Below, one piece after another: positions 8,729-16,140 of a DNA stretch of 16,140 nucleotides (position 1 is its first letter; every line of letters begins with the position of its first letter). The notes under the pieces were generated by a model. The model was not told the origin of the DNA. It ran no database searches and saw only the letters and a list, made by a program, of their open reading frames with translations. The stretch is taken from contig JALLPB010000418.1 in NCBI GenBank assembly GCA_036939975.1, forward strand, positions 1-16,140, read 5' to 3'. Source of the stretch: Cyclostephanos tholiformis (lineage: Eukaryota; Bacillariophyta; Thalassiosirophyceae; Thalassiosirales; Thalassiosiraceae). Position numbers and translations under genes: made by a program.

Positions 8729-9194
8729 AATTTCTTCATGGATTAAGTTATCAAATAATATAATAATAGGGAATACTATTATAATATCTCAACGAGTATC
8801 TACTACTATTCTACCTAATCTACCTACCTAGTATGGTAGTAGGTTAAAAATACTACAAGCCGAGCGCGGCCGCGGCACAAGCTCTCATTTTTTGAGGGGA
8901 AGACGGATAAAATTTTCTTTCGACCTTAACGTAGGAATTCGGATCCTAAGGAGAAACAAGAGAGAAATGAAGCCGTTGCCCAAAATCAGCCCTAAGAGTA
9001 AAACGTGCATGCTGTGGCATTACTCATGATATATTATTATTTTCGAGAGAGGGGGGAAGGTGACACTAAACTATATTGATATTACTTTTGTTTTTGTGTT
9101 TAAGGCTCGCTACTAGGATATAGGCCACATCCTCCGATTCCATCCCGCCCATACCTCTTGTCGTAACATTAAACGCTAACTTTTCATACAGAAA
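8729..9194. promoter_or_regulatory. divergent promoter region, CTL / CDK-like kinase
   Basis: 466 bases separate two divergent start codons. The CTL side (8740-8790) is A/T rich with repeated AATAATA words. At about 8815-8846 is an imperfect inverted repeat, CTACCTACC against GGTAGTAGG. A GC-rich patch holds GCGGCCGC (8865-8872), and GAATTCGGATCC lies at 8937-8948. A second A/T-rich stretch (TATATTATTATTTTC) is near 9029, and T-rich sequence follows. No coding potential was seen. Individual elements are not assigned. Confidence 0.55.
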
Positions 9195-10653
9195 ATGTCG
9201 TCAGGTACGCTCCCTCTTCGGACGTATCACCGAGCACAATCTCTCGGAGCAGGGACATACGGGTGCGTTCGAGGTTCGAGTGTGTTACTGATTCAACCTC
9301 GCCGTGTCGCTTGCTTTGATGTGCTCCTATTATTGCATGCCTCGTGCTCCTTCCAACTCTCCCCCGCTCCACTGCCCGTGACGCAGGAGCGTTATGTGCG
9401 TCTACAATGATTCGGGCGATGCGCTTGCGTTGAAATCGTTCGAAGCCGACGAAGATCATGATACCATGGAGCTGGGAACGTTGCGCGAATTGTCGATCTT
9501 GCGAATCCTTCGACACGACAATTCACATCCGAATATTGTACAGATGATTGATATCCAAGAGGCGGGTGAGGAAGGCGACTGCGGCAATGGAAACATTTGC
9601 ATGGTCATGCCTCTTTACAAAATGGGTGATCTCAGGGGGGCTATTAATCGGGGGATTATCTTGCCCGGAGTGGAGGGCCGTAGGCAGCGCGTTGAAATTG
9701 CACACGGGTTGCTTTCCGCGGTTGCATTTCTGCACGACAATCATATCATTCACAGGGATATCAAGAGTGACAACGTGATGATTACCATGTCCGACGAAGA
9801 GGGCGAAAGAATTGTACCTGTCCTGATAGATTTCAGCCTTGCCAAGTTCGTTGATGGCGAAAATGCAGTCCTCCCACCCGGCGCGACTCATACTGGAAAT
9901 GTCGGAACGCCCACCTATACAGCACCAGAGGTAGTGGCGAAGGAAAAGTACGGATTACCTTCGGACTTATGGAGTGTGGGAGTTGTACTTTTGGAATCAT
10001 TGATTGGAGAGCTTGCCGTAGATAAAGACAAGGCAGCTGCTAGGCTGATTGCCGAAAAGAAAGAATCATTGCCCGATTCGCCTTTTGTTACTCTCATACG
10101 TGGTTTGTTGGAAACGGATGCTGACAAACGTTTGACTGCGAGAGAAGCTCTTGATTTGCCGGTCTTTGGTAAATTTGGATTCTCTGTTCCCCCAGTCCGA
10201 ATTTTTCGTATCGATGAAGCATTTTCCACTGATAATGATGTCGATGAATCCGAAAACAAGACAAATATTAATGCGTTGAGGACAATCAATGGAAACAAGA
10301 AAAAGCCTTCATCAAAGCAACAAAAACTGTCTCCCCGGGAGAGAATGGTCAAAAAGCTGTGCAATGAGCTTGAGTGCAAGAACCCCAAAACTGAAATCGC
10401 TTCGTTGGTGTTTGCGAAACAAATGGAAAAGCTGGACGATGAGCTTGATGACATAGCCAACACACAATCACTTTTAGACTGCGTTGTCCTGGCGAGTCGA
10501 TTTTACGAAGAGGATTTGATCTGTTTGGAAGAGTTGGAAGAGGATGATGGAGGGTATTACCCTAGCTTTAAGCATTTCGATGTCGAAACTTTTCGTGACA
10601 ATGAGATCGCAATATTTTCCAGTATGGATTATTCATTGTACATAAGGAACTGA
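9195..10653 (+). CDS. CDK-like Ser/Thr protein kinase with DFS motif and cyclin-box-like C-terminus
   Basis: Two exons, 9195-9262 and 9387-10653, joined by a 124-base GTGCGT/CAG intron that falls within the glycine-rich loop, give 444 residues. The loop reads GAGTYGSV (18-25) across the join. The ATP-anchoring Lys is K39 in LALKSF. The helix C segment MELGTLRELSIL resembles the PSTAIRE helix of cyclin-dependent kinases. The catalytic loop HRDIKSDN is at 145-152, and GTPTYTAPE ends the activation segment. The metal-binding motif is DFS (171-173) instead of DFG. The kinase ends near residue 285. After a basic linker, residues about 340-441 look like a cyclin box: helices with LLDCVVLASRFYEEDL, then FRDNEIAIFSSMDYSLYI in the position of the cyclin E-x-x-I-L-x-x-L-D helix. 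The cyclin reading is my inference from pattern; the kinase call is firm. Substrates are unknown. Confidence 0.9.
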
Positions 10654-11036
10654 GCAGCATGAAGTTCATACTTGATCAGTTGTCACGTTCACATTGTTTC
10701 TGACTCTGAGGATTCCTTACTACCATTTTTGTCTAGGAGGGGGCAGTTGATATCCGTGACTTCCCTATGGTCAAGTTCCTGATAAAATAAGGCATGGCGC
10801 AAGCGAGGATGAATTCAGACATATTTTTTTAGGTCACCTTATTTCAAAAATTTAGGTAGTCCGAAAGATACTTGTAGTATTGATTCCTATGACAGAGTGT
10901 ACGCAGAAGATTCTAGTTTAATTCTTCCTCCGAGAGGAGGCCGGAAGAAAAGCCGATCTCACCGCTACATCATTTGCCAAGGTCACCCACCAACATTAGC
11001 TGCAGGAGATGTAGTCAGTCGCCATATCCCCATAAA
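10654..11036. other. spacer between the two kinase genes
   Basis: 383 bases lie between the stop of the first kinase and the ATG of the second, on the same strand. The region must contain the 3' end of one transcript and the promoter and leader of the next. GATAAAATAA at about 10780 is the only polyadenylation-like A/T element. A 5'-leader hairpin candidate is listed separately. No ORF here looks real. Confidence 0.5.
10922..10949 (+). promoter_or_regulatory. hairpin with GAGA tetraloop upstream of second kinase
   Basis: TTCTTCC (10922-10928) pairs with GGAAGAA (10943-10949). Inside it TCC (10929-10931) pairs with GGA (10936-10938) around a GAGA loop, a GNRA-type tetraloop, leaving a four-base bulge GGCC on the 3' side. 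The hairpin lies about 90 bases before the start codon, so it could sit in the 5' leader. Whether it is transcribed is unknown. Confidence 0.4.
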
Positions 11037-13738
11037 ATGCTATCTATCGCAGTAACCGGCACCCGAAATCGTCCTTCTCTGCTGGCGCCGCTGGCAGCCG
11101 CTGCATCAGTCGGGACTGCCATCTTCTCCAATAGAAACGAAGATCTCGGTGATGATACCGCGAAGAAAGTCCTGGATGATAACCCGCCCCTCAATGATTG
11201 GCGGTTGAAATTATGCAGCATCGACACTGCCATCTTATCAAATGCTAGATTCAATATCCCAATGATCAACCAAGAGCATTGCTCCTGCGAGAGCCCGTTT
11301 GCATACCTCTCACGACGTGAAACTCTTCGCTGGCTTGACAAAACGTCTTCAAATGCAACGCTTGAGTCAAGGTATAAGGTGAGATGCACCAACATCTTTT
11401 CGTGCTCTTGTTCTAGACTTTTCTCACACGTATCAATTTTTGTTAGGTCGACTGGAAGAATCCACTAGGGGAGGGAGGTTACGGAGGTGAGCTCATAAAT
11501 CGATCAACCGGTGCTTAAGCCGTACTCTACATTCGGTGTTGGGACGACTGCGAATAACGCGCCAACGCAATCTGACTCTTTCGCATATCCAAAACAGCCG
11601 TCTATATGTGCACTAACCGGATCACGGGAGAAAGGCATGCCCTGAAAAAGATGCCGAAGAAGTACACCGACAACGAGTCGTTCCAGAGAGAAATAGTTGC
11701 CTTGTTACGTGTTAGAGAAAGTGGTTCATCTCATCCTAATATCTGCGAGTTGAAAGAGAATTTCGAAGAAAACGACAATTATTACTTGGTTCTCGATTTG
11801 ATCACTGGCGGGGAGATGTTTGATCATTTGGCTCAGAATGGCCCTTACTCCGAAGCTGATGCTGCACATCTTGTGAGAGAGACTGCGTCTGCATTAGCCT
11901 TCATTCATGGTGTCGGATTGGTGCACGGTGATTTGAAGCCAGGTGAATAAATGCTACTATGCGCAATATGCTGGAACGTCGTACAATGGCTGAACTGACC
12001 GACTTTTGTACGCCTTACCTTGTTAGAAAATCTACTGCTCAGCACAAGGAACATTTCAGACTCTGTCATAAAATTGGTGGACTTCGGCTGTGCGGAAATT
12101 TACAAGGGTCAATCTAGTATCAAGAAAAATATGACCAGATCAAATGTCGCCAACACGCCGGCCTACTCACCGCCAGAGGCTTTCAGCAAGTGGCAAGGAC
12201 CATTGCACCCATCGTTTGACATGTTTAGTATGGGTCTAATTTTGTATATCATGCTCACTGGACATCATCCGTACGATATTCACGGGACATCCACCGATAA
12301 AGAGATCGAGCGAAGGATCAAGATGGAAATAGCACCGCTCCGTGATTCGCCCATGACCGCCCATCTTTCTGATTCAGCAATTGATCTTTTGGAAAAGTTG
12401 TTAGATAAGCGACCTCAACGTCGAATGACTGCCATGGATATGCTCGAGCACCCTTGGGTTAAGGGTCTGACGGCAGAAAAGAAGAAAATGGAGGGGTCGA
12501 ACACAAAACTTTCGCACTTTCGAAAGTTCAAGAGCCGTCTTGAAGTCAAGATCTTCACTGACTGGGTTTCTAGTGCGACTGGTAATGGTGACGATGTCAA
12601 TGTCAAGTCTGGGCTTGTAGAAAGGGAATTCAGGAAGTTTGATGTGCAGAATGGTAATAAGGGGTACCTCACCGCAAAGGACCTTGGCAAGACTCTCACA
12701 GGGAAAAATAAAAATCAATCGGATGACGAAAATAGTAGCATTGCTCCTCTTTCTCTATCAGAATTCACTGACCTAATTTCTGATCATTTCGTTAATAAAT
12801 TCTACCCCGAGGGGTACAAGGTGTATAGAGAGGGTTCAAAGGGAAATACTATTTATTTCATAAACTCAGGTACAGTGGAGATTTCGACCAAGGCGGGTTT
12901 TAAGACCACGCTTTCGCAAGGTCAGTTTTTTGGCGAGGGTGCCTTACTTTCTGGAACAGGGGAACGCAATGCTTCCGTAACATGTGTAACGCCGGTGCAT
13001 GTTATTGCTATTTCCAAAGAATACTTCAATAAGTACATGATTGAAAGTGGCTCTGAAATCAATATGACTTTGCAGGAGCTGACTCGTTCTAGGGACCGAG
13101 ATCAAGCCATCCAGATGTTACGTCATCGAAAAAATCTATTCGAACGGGACTTTTTGGCTGGTGACGTTCTGTTTTCATGTGGAGAGGACGGCAGGTCAAT
13201 TTTCATCTTAGATGAAGGAGAAATAAACATCATAGCAAAGAACGGGAAGCATGTTCTAACCGTCATGCCCGGGGCTATCTGTGGAGAGCATTCATTGATC
13301 ATGAATCAACCCAGAAATGTCACAGCTGTGTGTGCCAGTGATATTTGCAAGGTCCGTGAAATGGCAGCAAATGATTTCTACGCGCTATACAATTCATCCC
13401 CGCGCATAAAGCAGAGCTTGAGAGAGTTTTGCTTACGGAGGGATTTCATGAAGGCGATTGTAGATAAATTGGGGGAGGATTTTGGTACAAGTGAGGATGA
13501 GTTACATAAAGTATACGATATGGTGGATTCGGATGTAAGCGGTGAAATCGAGTTGAAAGAAGTCAAGGGTTTGATAAAAAGAATATACCCACATCTTTCA
13601 GATGACGACCCGTTATTCACCGAAGTTCTTCACAGTCTGGATATAGATAGCTCCAACACAGTCAAGTGGGAGGAGTTCAAGAAAGTGTTCTTGAACAGTA
13701 AAAGTTCAAAGCTACGGCCAAGTTACAAAAGTACATAG
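11037..13738 (+). CDS. CAMK-type protein kinase with two cyclic-nucleotide-binding domains and EF-hands
   Basis: Four exons, 11037-11378, 11447-11486, 11598-11942 and 12027-13738, encode 812 residues. The introns are 68, 111 and 84 bases. Residues 1-114 are unassigned. The kinase spans 122 to about 390: GEGGYGAV (122-129), Lys 144 in HALKK, catalytic loop HGDLKPEN (237-244, Gly replacing the usual Arg), DFG at 261-263, TPAYSPPE in place of the usual APE, and HPWVKG at the end. A degenerate EF-like segment (FDVQNGNKGYLTAKDL) follows. Two CNBDs follow that. The phosphate-binding cassettes keep the key Glu and Arg: FGEGALLS with E546 and R556, and CGEHSLIM with E663 and R672. The C-terminus has two EF-hands, DSDVSGEIELKE (743-754) and DIDSSNTVKWEE (781-792). 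The layout predicts a kinase responsive to both Ca2+ and cAMP/cGMP. The start is the first ATG in frame; an earlier start is blocked by a stop. Confidence 0.94.
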
Positions 13739-13828
13739 GTAGTCATAGGTGTAACATGTATTGAAAGGTGCATTTTGTAACACTCCACTTCCTTTCACCT
13801 ACCGAGCGCAATGACGGAAGCATGACCA
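13739..13828. other. 90-base convergent spacer, kinase / SLC4
   Basis: Only 90 bases separate the stop codons of two convergent genes, so their 3' untranslated regions almost certainly overlap as antisense transcripts. No terminator or canonical polyadenylation signal is evident. Confidence 0.5.
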
Positions 13829-15815
13829 TTAATCCTCGTCAAGGATGTCCATATACTCCTTCTTAACGATGCCCGTCTTTTCCAATGCAAATCGAAGTGG
13901 TGCCAGGAGCGCTATGACGACGGGGAACAACACACCGATCGGCGACTCTTTCACGTACACCATCGCTCCCAGGCATGCGATCTGTATCGCCGTGAACAAC
14001 GAGGTGGTCTTACGCGGCACCGCCGACCACCGTTCCTCCGAGGCCCTCTTGGAATCCTTGAATAATCCCTTTATGCGCTCCCACATCTCGTTCCCCGGCA
14101 ACGACGACGTTCCAAGGAACAGGAACAATCCCATCAGCACCGGCTTTGGGATGCGCGTGAGCACCGCCCTCGGCGCGTCGAACAGCACGCATGCGCCTAT
14201 GAGGCCGTGGATGGACAGTCCAGTCACGCGCTGCTCGATCGTGCGCTTCAACCTTCCGCTGGTTGAATCGAAGACCGATAGGGCCCGCACGTGAGAGATG
14301 CTTCGCACGGTCGCGGCCACCAACCACGGAAGACCCAATAGTGACGCCAGGAATGTCAGGATGGATAAGACCAGCATGTCCGCGTGCATGCCATCTAGCA
14401 TGCTGTTCTTGCGTCTGCCCTTGACCATCTTGTACTGCGGATTGTTAACGAGTCTCACCGTGATGTTCTGATCGAGGAAAAGCAATATGGTCGCCATCAT
14501 CGCTGGTAGGATGGCACCCCATCGCGCCCATACGGGTAGGTCTAGTATGGGCACCAGCCACGGCCTGCCGCTCGTCGTGGCGAACGTCGGGGGTATGACG
14601 AGGGCGGGCAAGGCAGCCGCAGCGCCCTGGGATAGCTCGGCCCAATTGGCAACTAGTGCGCCGGCGACGACGCCGAGCGTCGGGCCGAAGTTCGATAGGT
14701 TCTTCCGTACCCTCTTGTTGAAGTATACGGTATTACGTAGACCGCGCAATGTGCTGGCAGATATGTAGGTGGTCACGGCCACGACGAGAGTGAGCAGTCC
14801 CTTCGTGAAGGAGGAAGCGGGATTGGTGAAACTGCGCGCTATGTTCTGTATTGCCTCGACGACGAAGATGAAGGAGATTAGCGTCGAGAATATCTCGTCG
14901 GTGAACCTCGTTAGGTACTTGACCGAATGGGAGGCGGAGGTCATGGAGCTGGGCGCGCGCGCACAGGAGGGGTGGGGTGGGGGTGGGGTGGGGGGGGGGG
15001 GGGGAATGGGATGTAAGTGGAAATAAAAACGCCATAAAATTAACGACAATGAGGTCCTCCGGCCGACGCCGCCGCCATCCCCCCACCCCCCCCACCCCCC
15101 GCGGCATCCCTCTCATCCTTCCCCTTTCCCCCAAAATAACAACTCTCACCTGACGAGCAAGATCCCCGATGTCCATATTCCCGTCCACGCGTATAATGGA
15201 AGGAAGGGCAAATTCAACTTCTCCGCCAACTTCACGAGCGTCGCCACGAACGCCAGGACGGGTCCGGTGCTCCCGATGATAGTCATCGGCTGAGCGGCCG
15301 TCAGCGCGTAGATCACGCCGCAGGCGGCGGTACTGGATACCTGATATTGCCATGTGTGGGATGTAAAAAAAAGGGGGGGGGGGGGGGGGGAGGGAGGAGA
15401 GGAAGGGCGGAAAAAAATAAAAATAAAAAAATAGAGTGAGCATCACAATAATATATTATAATATATCGTTCGGCTCGCCGTCCGCCCCTCGAAGTGGATC
15501 GTTTCGCGATTCGTCTTTTCTCTGTGGGGGAGGGTGCGCACTGACCATCTCCATCGTGCCGATGTCGCCGTTCGTCACGGTACCGAAGAGGGCGCCGAAT
15601 CCAACGGCCGGCGCGAGGCACGCGAAGAATAGGAATAACGTCGCCGCGAGGCACTGGAAATTGATACCGTCGATCAGGTCGGATTTGTAATGCGGCAAGC
15701 GCATGCGATAATCTCGCGATACGCCCGTTAGGAACGGCTCGAGGAGCGGCGGATCCCCGGCGCCGCCGTCGTCCTCGTCGTCGACGATGGCGATATCGTC
15801 GATCGCGGCGTTCGA

Positions 15816-15852
<37 letters not shown>

Positions 15853-16046
15853 CTTCCGATGCCGGTGTAGAATGACGTCGACGTCGTCGGGGTGGTCAAT
15901 ATTCTCGGCCTCGACAGGGCGCGATGATGAAACGACGACCACGACGACGCGGACCCGAATAGCAGTAGCAGCAGCAGCAACGATATCGATGTCATCGTCG
16001 TCGATGCCATCGCCGTCGTCGTGCGTCGGGGTGATTTGATGGTCAT
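13829..16046 (-). CDS. SLC4-family bicarbonate transporter with plastid-type leader
   Basis: Three minus-strand exons, 16046-15546, 15340-15150 and 14948-13832 (stop 13829-13831), encode 603 residues. The introns are 205 and 201 bases. SLC4 proteins exchange or cotransport bicarbonate across membranes; in diatoms they supply inorganic carbon for photosynthesis. Landmarks: DYRMRLPHYKSDLIDG (112-127), first membrane helix AATLFLFFACLAPAVGFG, QPMTIIGSTGPVLAFV in exon 2, LPFLPLYAWTGIW, HSVKYLTRFTDEIFSTLIS at the start of exon 3, LLFLDQNITVRLVNNP, LGLPWLVAATVRSISHVRAL, EQRVTGLSIHGLIGA, and LMGLFLFLGTSSLPGNEM. The large N-terminal cytoplasmic domain of animal SLC4 proteins is absent. Instead there is a hydrophobic signal (ISLLLLLLLFG, 21-31), a GSASSW site resembling the diatom ASAFAP motif with Trp at the key position, an Arg/Ser/Thr-rich stretch, and 13 serines (66-78). 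Plastid-envelope targeting is inferred, not shown; plasma membrane is the alternative. Confidence 0.94.
14967..15004 (+). repeat. G-rich tract in SLC4 intron 2 (C-rich in the transcript)
   Basis: The plus strand carries repeated GGGGT-type runs ending in 15 uninterrupted G (14990-15004). On the sense strand this is an extreme C-rich pyrimidine tract just upstream of the intron 2 acceptor, and may act as its polypyrimidine tract. The G strand meets the pattern for a G-quadruplex. Confidence 0.8.
15079..15100 (+). repeat. C-rich tract in SLC4 intron 2 (G-rich in the transcript)
   Basis: Twenty-two bases, all C except two A, lie about 50 bases inside the intron from the donor. In the transcript this becomes three G runs of 6, 8 and 6 separated by U. 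It is nearly complementary to the C-rich tract at the other end of the same intron. Confidence 0.8.
15373..15390 (+). repeat. 18-G homopolymer in SLC4 intron 1
   Basis: Eighteen consecutive G follow eight A. On the sense strand this reads as 18 C then 8 T, ending about 25 bases before the intron 1 acceptor, where a polypyrimidine tract is expected. The length of such a run is error-prone in sequencing and assembly. Confidence 0.8.
15817..15852 (+). repeat. (GAC)12 microsatellite in SLC4 exon 1
   Basis: Twelve perfect GAC units. Read on the sense strand in frame they are TCG codons, giving most of the 13-serine run at residues 66-78 in the leader of the SLC4 protein. Further imperfect GAC/GTC-rich sequence flanks it. 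The length is likely variable between alleles without breaking the frame. Confidence 0.9.
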
Positions 16047-16140
16047 AATAATATGACGATGATCGGTTTTTTCCTGTCGCGGGGAATTGAGGTTGAGGGA
16101 AATGAGGGGGAAGCCCCCTAAAATTATGTTACACTATTTT
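16047..16140 (-). promoter_or_regulatory. upstream region of the SLC4 gene (partial)
   Basis: Only 94 bases upstream of the SLC4 start codon are in the window. An A/T stretch (ATAATAATATGAC on the plus strand) adjoins the ATG, and the far end is also A/T rich. I see no clear TATA box or TGACGT carbon-responsive element here; the promoter probably continues beyond the window. Confidence 0.35.

Noticed and set aside
8865..8948. NotI site GCGGCCGC and adjacent EcoRI/BamHI sites, as in a cloning polylinker
   Set aside because: They sit 65 bases apart in otherwise natural-looking promoter sequence with no further linker or vector sequence. Chance occurrence in a GC-rich patch is the simpler reading.
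9915..10463. 182-codon Ser-rich minus-strand ORF
   Set aside because: It is an antisense shadow of kinase exon 2, which has clear catalytic motifs on the plus strand.
14733..15942. Two long minus-strand frames of over 200 codons rich in Arg, Pro and Val
   Set aside because: They are frame shadows of the SLC4 exons and cross its introns. Their composition (poly-Val, poly-Arg, poly-Pro) comes from the GAC and G/C repeats.

Overview
The window is nuclear DNA from a eukaryote, most likely a diatom, probably a centric one. All six intact protein genes contain short introns (68 to 205 bases, 13 in total, all GT-AG). The genes lie on both strands with compact spacing. The domain repertoire is typical of diatoms: an SLC4 bicarbonate transporter with a plastid-type leader, a calcium/cyclic-nucleotide kinase, and a CRAL-TRIO protein with a C-terminal module that I recall from other diatom proteins. 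Gene models were built by hand. In each one the exon lengths sum to an exact number of codons and the family motifs run across the joins. The organism assignment is inference.

Bases 1-2536 are repeat and mobile DNA. A 25-base tandem duplication sits at the left edge. It is followed by a degraded PIF/Harbinger-type transposon: a glutamine/methionine-rich ORF fragment on the plus strand, and a convergent transposase pseudogene on the minus strand carrying several stops and frameshifts. A pyrimidine-rich spacer follows.

Bases 2537-8728 hold three housekeeping or membrane genes. A CRAL-TRIO (Sec14-like) lipid-binding protein (minus strand) and the TRAPP tethering subunit TRAPPC5 (plus strand) diverge from a shared 561-base promoter region containing a TATA box. 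TRAPPC5 converges on a choline-transporter-like (CTL/SLC44/PNS1) gene (minus strand) that encodes about 390 disordered N-terminal residues, including a Q/Y-rich tract.

Bases 9195-13738 hold two tandem plus-strand protein kinases. The first is CDK-like, has DFS in place of DFG, and appears to carry a cyclin-box-like C-terminus in the same chain. The second is a CAMK-type kinase followed by two cyclic-nucleotide-binding domains and a C-terminal EF-hand pair, so it can plausibly read both calcium and cAMP/cGMP.

Bases 13829-16046 (minus strand) encode an SLC4-family bicarbonate transporter. It has a signal-peptide-plus-transit-like leader, and its introns contain long C and G homopolymers. The Ca/cNMP kinase and this transporter are convergent neighbours 90 bases apart. 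A functional link through inorganic-carbon/cAMP signalling is possible but only a hypothesis.

I saw no rRNA, convincing tRNA, CRISPR array or prokaryotic operon structure.
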